Shown one piece after another: positions 46,909-58,600 of a stretch of DNA of 64,000 bases. The position numbers and the translations under genes were made by a program. This DNA is from Hypomyces perniciosus (Eukaryota > Ascomycota > Sordariomycetes > Hypocreales > Hypocreaceae): contig SPDT01000007.1 in the NCBI GenBank assembly GCA_008477525.1, forward strand, positions 2,046,001 through 2,110,000, given 5' to 3'. How positions within the stretch are numbered: position 1 is the stretch's first letter; each line of letters starts with the position of its first letter. The notes beneath the pieces are model-generated. The model was not told the DNA's origin. It saw only the letters and a list, made by a program, of their open reading frames with translations, and did not search any database.

Positions 46909-48367
46909 ATGAAGTCCCTTGCTATTTTGTCGGCCTTCCTGGCTGCTGCTTCGGCCGTTGTGATCCAGCCCCAGAGAGTGTCCTATGATGGATACAAGGT
47001 CTTCCGAGTGCCTGTCGGAAACAATGTCAAAAAGGTCAATGACATTATTGACAGGTTGAACCTTCAGACCTGGAAGAGCGCCAAGAAGGCCGGTGTGTAC
47101 GCAGATGTTGTTGTTCACCCGGAACAGCTGGATGCGTTCTACAAGGAGACCAGTGACTTGAAGCCCGTTGTCATGCATGAGGATCTTGGTGTTTCAATTG
47201 CTGAGGAATCCAGCTTCCACATCTCTGACGGTATGTTTTATTTGGACGTGGGATATGATCGAGCAGGAGGTCCACAGTGTACTAACTCCAATTGTGCAGC
47301 TGAATTCGCCAACATCACCTGGTTCAGCGCATATCATGCATACAACGACCACATCGGATGGCTCAGGGAGCTCCAGTCACAATATCCTTCCAATTCAGAG
47401 ATCGTCACCTCCGGAACCTCCTTGCAAGGAAACGTAATCACTGGCATTCACTTGTATGGAAAGGGCGGCAAGGGCAGCAAGCCAGCCGTGGTGTTCCACG
47501 GTACCGTACACGCCAGAGAATGGATTACCGCCAAGGTCGTTGAGTACATCGGATACGCACTTTTGACTGGATATGGCTCCGACTCCGAGATCACCGGCTT
47601 TCTGGACAAGTACGACTTCTATTTCTTCCCAGTCGTGAACCCTGATGGTAAGAATTCACCATACAGACTCTGGATCCATCGAGGCAGCTCAAGTACTGAT
47701 CGCGATTGAAGGCTTCATTTACACTCAGACGACCAATCGTCTGTGGCGCAAGAACCGTCAGACCACCCCCGGCAGCTCATGCCTTGGCCACGATATCAAC
47801 CGAAACTGGGCATATAAGTGGGAGGTTAGCGGAGGCGCTTCCACTAATCCTTGTGCGGAAGACTTCAAGGGCACCTCTGCTGGCGATACTCCCGAGTACA
47901 AGGCCTTGTCTGCCTTCCTGCAGAAGACTAAGACCGCCCAAGGCCTCAAGCTGTTCATCGACTACCACTCTTACTCCCAACTCTTCATGACCCGTGAGTC
48001 CCATTACCTGCGTGCCTACCAATAAGCTCTATCTTGGCTAACAATAGTTCTACTAGCCTACGGGTACTCTTGCAATAATGTTGCGCCAAACAACAATGAG
48101 CTGCAGTCTCTCGCCCAAGGTACTGTCAATGCCATCCGAGCCGTTCATGGCGTTTCTTACCGCTACGGCCCGATCTGCTCGACCATCTACCAGGCAACAG
48201 GCAGCAGTGTTGACTATGCCAATGACGTCGTCAGGGCTGACTACACCTTCACGACTGAGCTCCGGGATACGGGCCGATACGGCTTTGTCCTCCCGGCGAA
48301 CCAGATCCTGCCCAGCGGAGAGGAGGCCTTTGCTGGCGTCAAGTATCTGTTGAAGAATATGAAGTAA
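46909..48367 (+). CDS. Secreted zinc metallocarboxypeptidase (M14A, carboxypeptidase A-like)
   Basis: A 420-residue preproenzyme: signal peptide (about residues 1-17, MKSLAILSAFLAAASA), propeptide, then the M14 catalytic domain. Exons: 46909-47230, 47300-47647, 47712-47993 and 48057-48367. Zinc ligands are His178 and Glu181 in HGTVHAREW and the His of DYHSYSQ. NPDGFIYTQ, RLWRKNRQ (Arg of the substrate site), DINRNW and the catalytic Glu in TTELRDTGRYGF are all in place. Such enzymes remove C-terminal residues outside the cell; an insect-cuticle role is known for the related Metarhizium MCPA, but that is an analogy. The first intron is 69 nt and open in frame, so a 23-residue longer product could come from retention. 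A TATA box lies upstream. Confidence 0.93.
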
Positions 48368-48887
48368 AGGCATTTTGGATTAACCAAATGAGAAATAATA
48401 ATCTCCTGTGTTGCCAAGTTCATCGGATGATGTGATCAGAGCTCTGGTGTCAAGGTGAAGGCCAATTGTGTTATCCCGGGCATGGACTTTTCCCGCCAAC
48501 GACTGTGCATACCGTTCTTTGCATCTGTGACCAGAGGTTTACCTCATGTTGACCAATGGACAATGACTTCCAAGCCCCTACGTGATGTTAAACGAGCCGA
48601 GACTCAGTTAATAAGTCCCCTAGATTTTAGGCCATGCCCTCACAGTTTGGTAATAAATCGTCCAAGTCATTGCCTCGGCTAATCGTTATATGCCATGAAA
48701 AACCCATCCTCGGCACAGTTTGACTACGTAAGCCGAGCCGACTGGCAGTCAATCTACTGATCATGACCTAGATGGGATGTTCAGCTGGCAGGGTACGTGG
48801 TATTATAGGAGCATTGGCTACTTCGTCCTTGGTGCTCTAGACCACATGCACCAGGTGCAATACTTTCGCTTCATTTCTGTCATCAGC
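48368..48887. other. Intergenic region
   Basis: Sits between the carboxypeptidase stop and the next ATG on the same strand. No gene seen. A longer upstream frame from 48777 exists but the ATG at 48888 is preferred. Confidence 0.4.
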
Positions 48888-50239
48888 ATGGCTGGACATC
48901 GTTCTCTCATGAATCCAATTGCGATTCTACTCTTTGCTATCCTCATTACATATGTATACACATCCTTCCTGCAGCGGACCATAAGCGTTATAGGTGTCTT
49001 CAGAAAACCCGATAACACCGTCGTACCACCAGGAGACTTTGTGTTCATTGAAGACACGACGCACTGCGAGGACTTGCATTATCATGAGCCAAGTAACCTT
49101 ATCTTCACTGCATGCGAGGCATCTGTTGGCACTCGCCTTTCATGGTTCCCCCCACTTGCGCATTTCAGCGATCCATCCCCCGCCCAGCTGAATGGTAGGC
49201 TTCAAGTTATTGATCCCGGGGTATGAGCTGATTCACCGAAACGAGCATGAGATCTGCATCTGAACAATCACGTTAGACTCTAAAGACACGAAATCTCAGT
49301 CTCGAGGGCTTCAAAGGCCCATTCTCAACTCACGGAATTGATGTAATATCTGATACTGAGAAGCGAGATGGAGAAGCAGTCTACATATTCGCCGTTAACC
49401 ACAAACCAAGCCCTAGCCGCTACGGTAAAAATGGCAATTATCAAGCACCAAAATCCCACTCCGTTGTGGAGCTTTTCCACCACGTCATCGGCTCCGATAC
49501 AGCCCGGCATATCCGGACGATTTGGCACCCTCTGATCACTACGCCTAATGATGTTATCGCAACATCTCCGACCTCTATCTTCGTTACTAATGATCATTAC
49601 TACCGTGAAGGACGCATGAGAGACGTTGAGGATATATACCATGGAGCGCAATGGACCAATGTCATCCACGTTGAGTTTTCAGGGCCAGGATTGGCGGATA
49701 ACGACAGCCAGGGCGTCGAGGCATCAGTCGCAGCGGACAAACTTCACAATAGTAATGGACTGGGCCGTGGTAGAACCCCAGAAGAAGTTGTTGTGGTAAG
49801 TTCTAGCAGTGGAAGACTGCACATTGGCGAAATACAAGACACAAAGATCCAGGTCAAGGAGTCGATTGAGTTCGAGACCGTATTAGACAATCCGTTCTAT
49901 TTCTCAGATCCGTACGCCAATAGCACCATTGACGCCAGCGGCTTTGTGGTTTGCGGACCATCCAAAGCAATAGAATTCCCGACCAGCAAAGGAATGCCCG
50001 AAGCATTGGAGCCTATCATCGTGTGGAAAGCATCGCCGATAGAGGACCAGGGAAGCGAAAAGGGTCAAAAGTGGGAGACACGCACGATTTTTGAGGACGA
50101 CGGCCACAGGATTCGCACTGCAAGTACCGCTGTATTAGTGGCTATTGATCCCAGAGAAGAGGAAGGGAAGCGGCGAGGGTGGCTCTTTGTTTCATCATAC
50201 ATGTCGAAGAATACGATTGCTGTCAAGATTGACTTGTAA
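48888..50239 (+). CDS. Paraoxonase/arylesterase-like protein with N-terminal anchor
   Basis: A 431-residue protein of the paraoxonase-like six-bladed beta-propeller family. It starts with a hydrophobic segment (about residues 10-30), acting as signal anchor. Two exons: 48888-49220 and 49277-50239. Hallmarks: TTHCEDLHYHEPSNLIFTAC early on (the ED pair binds calcium in animal PONs), the FSTHGIDVIS motif with the conserved His, HPLITTPNDVIATSP with Asn-Asp, then FVTNDHYY, and WLFVSSYMSKNTIAVKIDL at the end. These motifs line up with the calcium-binding and active-site residues of animal paraoxonases, which hydrolyse lactones, aryl esters and organophosphates. Actual substrate in fungi is unknown. 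The glycosidase gene downstream is convergent. Confidence 0.83.
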
Positions 50240-50329
50240 GATATTGTTGATTAGGAGTATGTCTGTCAAGTTCCTAGTGTACCAATTGCTAGAGAGTCAT
50301 ATATATAACATGGGTAGATAACTCTACTT

Positions 50330-50938
50330 GATCTTAGGTTGGATTGCCAATGTACCTGGCATCGGGAAGACTACTGACTCGCTTATGCTCAGATTCCATC
50401 AGTTCCGTAAACAAAATGGTACATTTCACTCACAAGATACACCGAAATGCTACCGGCCTCTTGAGGACAGGATCGTGGCTTCGGTAGCAACTGCGGGGGC
50501 TTCTTATTCTACAGAGGAGAGAACAATGAATTCATTGATCTCGCTGTCGGATATTTTGACAAGGAGGAGATGAAGAAGTATGGACCTCTGCTTAACAAGG
50601 CCGGTGCAAACTTGTGGTGCGAAAATGCAATCCCTGGAGTTTCGGAGAATCTTGAAGAGGAGAGGTGGGATAGGCGGCCTTGATGCGGAACGTGACCCAA
50701 GAATGGAAACTGGTTCTACGATACCGTGCACAAAAGGGCATGTATCCGTTTACTTAGCCTGGTCTTATACGATATGGAACAGCCATATGCAGTGTTGCGG
50801 TTCAGCTGCTCGTTGCCGTCAATGAAGCCGGAGGCTCCAGTATCCCGCAAAAATTGCCTATTATGGAATCAACGCCTAGACATTGAGGCAGAAGCGATTG
50901 TTCATGCATTCAAAACCTCAAAACCTATTTATGGCTGA
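50330..50938 (+). pseudogene. Possible decayed gene of unknown family
   Basis: Coherent protein-like text occurs in two frames: one piece with NEFIDLAVGYFDKEEMKKYG and NKAGANLWCENAIPG (about 50500-50670), and another with LVLYDMEQPYAVL and LDIEAEAIVHAF (about 50740-50935). They are separated by stops and frame changes. Neither is recognised. The amino-acid make-up looks like former coding sequence, so a relic is proposed. It could also be chance; there is no splice pattern that restores one frame. Confidence 0.3.
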
Positions 50939-50980
50939 GATCTTGAGGGAAAGACATTTCTCTAAAAATCCAAGGCCTGA

Positions 50981-53544
50981 TCAGTGTGACCCCATTCCCA
51001 AACCTCCATATCCTATATTCACCCTATAAGTCCTTGCTGAGTGGCCCGCACTGCGCTTATGGGTTGCTGTGCTATTGTAGCTCGTATAAGGGCTCAAGCT
51101 CGGGGGCAGGTCCTCAACTCTAGTCCCCCAAGAGCTTTCCTTGCTGCCAAGGGTGAGAACAAGTTCCTTTCCCTCAAGAAAAAAGGAGTGGTCGATCCAG
51201 TTATTGTTGTATGGCTTCCCATCGAGGGTGGCGCTCTGGATGTAGATATCCTTGTAGGTTGGATCAAAGTTGATGTTGCGAATAGTAGCTGTCTTCCCAG
51301 TGACTGGGCTGGTGATGCTGATGGATTCAAAGTATGGGGGAATAATAAAGTAGACGTTTTGTCCAGGGTTGGGAAACAGGCCCATCATATTAAAGGCTAC
51401 GAAACTGCCCATGGCACCGCTGTCGTCGTTGCCCGGAAGGCCAGATGGCGTAGGAGCAAAGAACCGAGGGATGTAGAAGTGACTGCGTTTGGCAGACAGC
51501 GCTGGCCGGCCGGCGTAATGATATTCGAATACAGTGAGGAATGATGGTTCATTGCCGATGTAGCAGATCTCGGCGTCGTGCAAATAGTCGAGACGACGCA
51601 TGAATCCGTCTGGGCCGCCATAGAGCTGTATGAGACTCGCTTGATCATGAGGAACGAAGCTGCAGACACGACACGTTAGTATGTGCACTTTTGCCAAAGT
51701 AAGCTTCGGGAATAAAGGTGTCAGGAAATGACTCACAAACCGTACTCCCAGGTGCTGCTCTCGAAGGTCTCAGCACCGGAGTTCTGCAGCGAGCAGATGC
51801 TGCTGGAGTCCAAGCTGCTACACTTCAAAGGGTCCTGATTAAACCATGTCTGGTTCGGATACTTGGCCTGGAAAAAACCAGTGAAGCCCGTGTTGGTGCC
51901 ATTGTCAAAGCAGGACGTCTGATCAGCCTTGTACAAGTTGCGCCAGTTACCACTTGACTCGATGAACCTTTCCTGGTCAGCTTTCTTCTTCAGGCCACCT
52001 GCAATCTGCGAGATACAAAAGTCGTTGTAGCTGTATTCGAGTGTTCGGCTAATGGTGCGCGTCATGGTGCCGAATCCCGTATAGTCAAAGTCCTGTACAG
52101 GGATATAGCCAAGACGCTTCCATGAATCAAGACCACCACGACCTTCGTTGGACCAGTCGTATGGCTCAACTTCAGCATTTTTGATGACAGCCTCGTAGCC
52201 CTTCTGCCAGTCAATGCCATCCTTGATTTCCTTGAGGAAGGCATCAGCGAAGATGTTGTCAGCATTCGAGCCACCTTGGGTAAAGCCCTTGCACAAGCTC
52301 ATGCGACAGTCAGGCAGCCAGCCTTCATGCTCGTAGATCGAAATCAGGGAGCGGATCTGTTGCGCGAGGGCAACTGGATCCAGAATGGTCAAAAATGGCA
52401 TCTGCGAGCGGAACAGGTCCCATATACAGTAGAAAGAGTCGAAGTAGGGCTCGCTGTCATTCCACAATGGGTTCTCCCCCGTATAGTTTTGAGGGTTGAC
52501 CATGGTACGGTAAATACCAGAGTAGAACGACTTCAGCAAATCCGTGCTCACACCGTTGCCAGTGCTGACTTTGATGGGGGAAAGTTTTTCACGCCACATG
52601 TCCGCAGCCTCCCGGGCATATTTCTCTAGGCTCCATTCAGTGACCTCCCTCTCGGCGTTGGAGCATGCCTGTTTATTGCTGATGAAACTGATGCCAGTTC
52701 GAGCATATATAGGCTTCTGGGCGCTGGTGAAACGAACAAAAGCACCACCAGGCAGTGAGTATCCGTTGATGGAGCGCGATATCTTCAGATCCTTAACATC
52801 GGCACTGGCACGACTGTTCACAAAGATGCCATTGTCATAGATGTCGGCGCCCGTGAAGTCGGTGCAGAAGTACAGCCTGTATCTCCCACTACCGAAGCTG
52901 GGGAGGAATCGAGCATCGCCGGTGATGCGGCCCGTCTTCGCATCGACGTTTATAGTGGCATTGTCCTGGCGCGAGTTGGACAGATCCGACAGATCCTGCA
53001 AAATGAGCGGCTTGTCATCGGCACTGGCACCGGGAAAAGTGAACTTAAACAGCGCTACGTGTTGTGTCGTTGTCATTTCCACCCTCGGTCCGCTGTTGAG
53101 GGTGATGCCGAAGAACCCTGGCTTTGCCACAACGCTCTCGTTGGCAAAGCCTCCATATCTCACGCGATCATTCTTGGGGAATTCACATCCATCAACCTCG
53201 CCACCCTTGCACGAACTATAAGCGAACAGTGGGAAGTTTCCCAGCGATGGGGAACCTCCAGTTCCCGAGTCGTGCATGACGCTGAAGCCAGTAACAGGCG
53301 AACCGTCGAGGGTGAAGCCACCTTGGTTGCTGCTACTGTTCGTATCGGCCACAGCCTTGGCCATGCCATATGGCAGCGTTGCTCCAGGGAAAACATTCCC
53401 ACCCTGACTGCTACCAATGAGCAAGTCAATGTAGCTCAGTGGATCGAAGGCACTATTGTTGTGACTGTCTTGAGCCTGTACAACGGCGAGAATTCCGTGC
53501 AGTAAAAGGCCAGACGCTGTGAGTATTTTGCTGAGAGCTGCCAT
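50981..53544 (-). CDS. Secreted GH92 alpha-1,2-mannosidase
   Basis: An 828-residue glycosidase with an N-terminal signal peptide (MAALSKILTASGLLLHGILA...). Two exons: 53544-51737 and 51659-50981. The GH92 pattern is clear: YIDLLIGSSQGGNVFPGATLPYGMAK at the N-terminus, GFSVMHDSGTGG, FYSGIYRTMVNPQNY, PYFDSFYCIWDLFRSQ, EHEGWLPDCRMSLCKGFTQGGSNAD, TWEYG, and FFVPHDQASL with a GNDDSGAMGSFVAFNMMGLFP segment late. These enzymes release mannose from N-glycans using calcium and an inverting mechanism, and usually act outside the cell. Another in-frame ATG 21 codons upstream is less likely because it would displace the signal sequence. Confidence 0.95.
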
Positions 53545-54929
53545 GACGGAACGATTACTGGCCACATCCAGAATGATGTGATGAGAAGAAAACATGATAT
53601 TCTTCAAGGGGGCTTAGAGAATTCCGATGTGCGTTACTTCGTAACTTCTTAAGAATTGTCAAACCTAATGCTGTGGCTCTTTCATCCCGTGTTCTCGTCT
53701 CCCTTACGTCGCATTGTCATGGCGCGTGGTCTTGGGCACGCGACCATGGGCCTAATGTTACCCAACTCCATCGCCATGGCATGGTTAAGGCATCATGCGA
53801 AGAGCAAGGCCATTTCCTTGACCAATGTAATCAGAAACTCAGCATTGATTACAATGTGATTGTGCGGTTCCAGATCCGAGGAGGTGCAGTGCTAATAGTA
53901 ATTTGAATGCAGTCATACCCCTGAAATGTTAAAATTAGCGGCAACAAAACGAGCGCCACTCGATCATCATCTATGACCAACACCAGGAGGCTCGCGAATT
54001 ATAAATAACTATCCAGTACTTCGTATTAGTAGTAGTAATATCTCACAGATAGATGGAATAGACATACTACGTTTGACTGGGAAAATTAAAGTATAGGCTC
54101 CGGAATGGCTTATGATTGCGTCATACGAAGAATCGCCTTTGGAGGCCACTTTTTCGTAATTGTAGAGGGGCGATTTTACCAAAAATATGCAGTGATATGG
54201 TCCACGGGATACAGAATGATCCGTTGAACAATATTCAAGTATTTTATTCTTTGTGCTGTGTGTTGCAGTTGCATGTTGTGATTGCTGTTGTGTCAACGTC
54301 GCATTGTCTGATCAGTGATCATCCCCAGATTCCACACGAAGCTCGGCTGTCTCTACGGGAGGAGCCTTTGCTGTACGGGGAATGAAAGACACCTATAAAT
54401 ATCTACTTGTCCTGTGACTGAGCAAAATGCGACAGGTCAGCGATGATAAGCTCATGTGTATGTGACAATAGGCCTCAAACGCCTATACATAAGCGTTCAA
54501 TAAACTGGCAGGGAGATCGCGTGATGTTTTCACATCAGTACGTGAGATATACTAGAAAAACACCAGTAAGATAAAGCCATCATTGATCAATGGATTCTGT
54601 CTGATGAAAAAAGGGCATTTGGTTCTGCTGGAATTCCCCTTGCCAACGCTTTGTCCCAAGCATTAAAAGATGCGATGTTCATCACATACTCTTTTTGAAC
54701 AAAATTTGACCTCCACTGTTCCGAATTGAACAAACACCTCTTTCAAGAGCATGTTATTCAATGCAAAATTTCGTCGGTATATTAATACGTAGCTGCTCGA
54801 TATAGTTGTAGCTCTTCAAATCAAGACTGTCTCGTATTACATTCTGATACACACATCAGCCACTTTAAGCTGCCTGAATTACAGTGCACCCGGACTACAT
54901 TTGACACATTACAACGGTACTCATAAATC
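53545..54929. other. Divergent upstream region (GH92 and 2EXR genes)
   Basis: No gene seen. The part nearest the 2EXR gene (about 54400-54900) is A/T-rich. TACTTCGTA appears near 54019. Confidence 0.45.
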
Positions 54930-55946
54930 ATGCCTTCAGACACTTTCACGCTTTTTCAAGAGCTCCCTATGGACCTTCGAATCGCGATCTGGAAGTTGGC
55001 AGTTCAGTCAGACTGTGATCAGCGACATGCGCATTGTTTCTTGGTCGTACCTGAAGCCACACCATCAGCTGAATGTGTGACTGGGGGCATCCTAAGATTC
55101 GGTGCTAATGGGCAGCTCAACCATGGATGGAAGCTTGCTGTTCCACATATCACAGACCCTCTCGGCCTCGAATCCATGTATCTCCGGGACAGTGAGCTTT
55201 GGACAGCATGTCGTGAGTCACGAAAAGTAATGGAGAACCATTTCAAGTGGAGGGATTGGTGGCGAGAAATGCCACATGTAGACCTGCCGCAGCGACTGCC
55301 TTTGCCAGGCAGTCACTCTAATCAGCGAGGTGTCATTCACACTGCTTCATACGTTGATACCAATGGCAAGACAAACTGCATTACAATCCGACCCCATGAA
55401 GATCTAACCTATCTTAAGCCTATCTATGCTAGAAATTTTAGTTGGCTTTCCCAACTATGCCCCAACGAACTGCTTTTGCCTGCCAATGGATGCCTACCCC
55501 CTGCGCTTCCACAACTCGGTTTCCTAGGACGCAACATTGCAATCGATTACGACCCTATAATGATGGATGTCCTGACCTTCCGACCGATCCCGTCGCCAGA
55601 ATATATAAAACTGACTTACGACTCATTTGATAGCATGGTAAATCTATTGACTGAATCGAGCGATCGAACTATCTGGTTCGTCGACCACGGCGTGAAACGC
55701 CGCAGAAAAAGTTCAAGGTCTTCGGCTCCAAGGAATGACCGGATTGTCTTTTACTCCCAACTTAGCATCTTCACAGAGGTTCGGGAGGAAGACGTGTCGG
55801 ACTGGGTCATTCAAGATGGTCCAGGTCGGCGCGAGACAGTTTATCAATTTCTGGCCCTGATGCTTGGACATCTTGGTGAACGCACAACCCTTGACAGACG
55901 TGATAGGTTCAAGGTATTAGCATGCGAGCGGCGGAATTACGCTTGA
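54930..55946 (+). CDS. 2EXR-domain protein of unknown function
   Basis: A 338-residue single-exon protein. Residues 5-25 (FTLFQELPMDLRIAIWKLAV) match the start of the 2EXR domain, an F-box-like fungal module with the pattern F-x2-L-P-x-E/D-L-R-x2-I-W. Further on, AVPHIT, CRESRKVM and an acidic C-terminal half follow the domain family's usual layout. 2EXR proteins are expanded in ascomycete accessory regions and their role is not known; partner recruitment is an inference from the F-box resemblance. No signal peptide or membrane segment. Confidence 0.8.
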   Translation: MPSDTFTLFQELPMDLRIAIWKLAVQSDCDQRHAHCFLVVPEATPSAECVTGGILRFGANGQLNHGWKLAVPHITDPLGLESMYLRDSELWTACRESRKVMENHFKWRDWWREMPHVDLPQRLPLPGSHSNQRGVIHTASYVDTNGKTNCITIRPHEDLTYLKPIYARNFSWLSQLCPNELLLPANGCLPPALPQLGFLGRNIAIDYDPIMMDVLTFRPIPSPEYIKLTYDSFDSMVNLLTESSDRTIWFVDHGVKRRRKSSRSSAPRNDRIVFYSQLSIFTEVREEDVSDWVIQDGPGRRETVYQFLALMLGHLGERTTLDRRDRFKVLACERRNYA

Positions 55947-56045
55947 TCTGCACATGCATGGAATTTCACTCTGCGAGTTTGCGTGTGAAAGGGGCGGGGG
56001 ATTTCGTACTACGGTAGATATCGAAGGTGGATGTCATATCAGCAT

Positions 56046-57837
56046 TCATTTAGAATATAAATCCTCACCACAATACCAAAAATGAGAACTCCTGTGATTT
56101 TGGAATGTGACATCAAATTGGACTTCGTTTGCCTCCCAGACACCGTTCTCTTGATAGCGCCTGCAGGTCAAGGTTGCCTTGTCGCCTACGCTATCAGGCA
56201 GCGCCAAGTTAACAACGTTGATACGGTTTGAAGCCGGCACGATAGGCAAACTATCCATTGGCTCGGCCTTGGACGGATCTAGAATATCGCAGCTAGGCGA
56301 TATGTCAATGCTCTCGTAGAGGCTTCCTTCTTCCATGTCTATGATGTACCGAGCCATTCGAGCGACCAAGGGCCCGTCCCAGGGTCCTTCTCTGAATGGT
56401 GCTGACATTAATAGGTCGATTGCTATTCGACGAAGTTTGGGCGAGCGACATTTGAGGATTGAATAGTATAACGGTGGGATAAAGCCCATGTCAGCTATGA
56501 AACTGATGCGCGGCATCGGAGATCCGTGACTCTTCTTCACTGCCTCGCGCATCGAGTTCCACAGCCCGACCGCTTGCCCGAGAAGAGAAGAAAAATCCTG
56601 TAAATGTGAGTCATATATCATCTCATCTATACCGCGCAGGGACGTTGCGACCATTATTTTCGCCATGATATGGTAAAGACGTAAGAGAGGCATGCCGAAC
56701 ATGGTTCGAAGATTGGCTGTCAGAGACATTTTCATGCAACTCGAATCGAAAGCTCGCAACCACTCAGCAAGAGAGGATTGAAGGTGGTTTCTACGCTGAT
56801 AGTGTATATCCGGGATGACGCCTTGCCGTGTGGCAGGCCCGCTGGCCTGTTGCGTAAGAGTGTATGCCCCGTTCATAAGGACGTCGAGATGTAGTCGCGC
56901 ATCACAAAATGTTTGAAAGCTTGATGGCACATCGTATGAAAGCCTAGTTGATAAGTTCTCTCCCACTTGAAAGCAATATGGTGGCATTTGTCCGAATAGC
57001 GCAACTTGCAAATTTAGCCGTGAAAAGACCTCGGCAATGGCATCTTCAACCGACTGGTGATTAGATTGTAGGACAATAGCCCCATTAGACGGAGTATGGC
57101 CGTCGCGCTTCTGAATTTGCTGGAGGAGTTGCAGACCATTGCTAAGGTGCGTATGCCCAGTCTTGAACCCGCCTCTTAGCAGCTCGAGGCAGACAAACAG
57201 CATGCAGGTAATGAGCGCGATGCGGCGTGTATCTCTGTCCAAGCGCTTCAGCTGCCTGCGTAGATGACCTATGGCCTTGTTGTATTCCGTCAAGGCCATT
57301 TGCTCCTCGTTCCTATGTGCAGCGCCCAGCGCAGTGATGGCATGCAGGACTGCTGGCTCCTGAGAGCCGGCCTGGAGCACTAGAGAATCCCAGAAGTAAG
57401 AGTCAAAGAGCCCTGGGAGCTTGACGATGGTGTACCGCCGAAAGAACTCGAAGCCAATCCCCTCAGGCTTTCCTGCAATCCCTAACACCTGGGATAACCT
57501 GATAAAATTTAGTGATCCAAGATCAGCCGAAAATTCCGTGTGGGCTGCAGGAGTGGAGACAACGGGGATAGCGGCCCGCCCCGAGGCCGAGGAAACGGAG
57601 CCGCTGCCGCCGCCCCATATGCCATAACCATCGCAGAAACGACCAGTCGAGAGACACCTCTGACAGGCTGGTTTTCTCTCATCGCATTTAACTCGCCGCT
57701 TTCTGTAGGGAGCCAGTTAGTCGTGCTTGCAACTGTGACGCGTCATATTCGCAAAGATCGTACTTGCAGGTCAGGCATCCGGTCTTAACCTTCCGGTGAA
57801 ATTTGCGGATTGCTGCATCCTTATCAGGAGCATCCAT
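56046..57837 (-). CDS. Zn2Cys6 fungal transcription factor with C-terminal regulatory domain
   Basis: A 576-residue transcription factor in two exons: 57837-57764 and 57702-56046. The DNA-binding zinc cluster is at the very N-terminus with Cys 21, 24, 31, 38, 41 and 48 in the canonical C-x2-C-x6-C-x6-C-x2-C-x6-C spacing; TCK and KRRVKC join across the intron, so the exon split cannot be missed. A Gly/Ser linker precedes the fungal transcription factor region (FRRYTIVKLPGLFDSYFWDSLV, GAAHRNEEQ, LITCMLFVCLELLRGG). The start is the ATG giving MDAPDKDAAIRKF. It is divergent from the aldo/keto reductase gene across a 760-bp shared promoter, so control of that gene is plausible but unproved. Confidence 0.9.
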
Positions 57838-58600
57838 TCGGAAACCCTCCAAGAATCCGATGTCACAAATCTCGCAAAGTCATGCGATACTGCGGACTAT
57901 GTCGACCGCCAAGGTTACCGAGGCACTGATACCTAGGACCCAGTGGGATGAAAGTTCTGATTTGATGGGAAGAAGCGGAACGAAGGATGATGGTCTTTTC
58001 CCGTCCATAGATGGTCACGTGGCACAAGGTCTTGCTACTATAACGTCGTAGTCCTCAGTCCCCAGCCCCCAAGACCACTAAAGCCGGAATGGAACAACAG
58101 TTCTTACTCATGAGTTTCTAATGTGTTGATCACAAAGTACCACCTACCTAAAGAGAGTTCGGGTTCGGGTTCGGAGATAGAAAGCCATATGCGGAGTACG
58201 GAGCGGAGGATCCAGTCCGACCCATGCCCCACTGATCCTTAATTGAAGGGAGATAAGATAGCCATTCCAAAGGTTGTTAACTCCGTTTTGTAAATAGAGA
58301 TTCAATCGTCGATATCTCGTCATTATTGCGGCATTTATTTCTTTTCGGAAATTTCCCCATGTTGTGACGTAGGTAGTAGAGTTGCTGTGGCATAGTTTGA
58401 CCACTCACAAATCTCAGATCAGTGACGGGAATGAGCCTGGGCATTGATGTAACGTGGGATGGACTTGAGCCTCTACGAAGAATAGGATGATATAAAATGC
58501 TCTACCTGGCATTCCCCAATTCTACAAAAACACTCTTCCATTTCAAAGTCATAGATTTGTAAAAAGAACACACCAAGTATTATTGTCTACCATTTATAGC
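57838..58600. promoter_or_regulatory. Divergent promoter with TATA box for the aldo/keto reductase
   Basis: TATAAAAT at 58491-58498 lies about 100 bp before the reductase ATG. A triple GTTCGG repeat (58158-58175) and a GCGGAGTACGGAG string near 58192 are also here. No gene was recognised. Confidence 0.45.
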
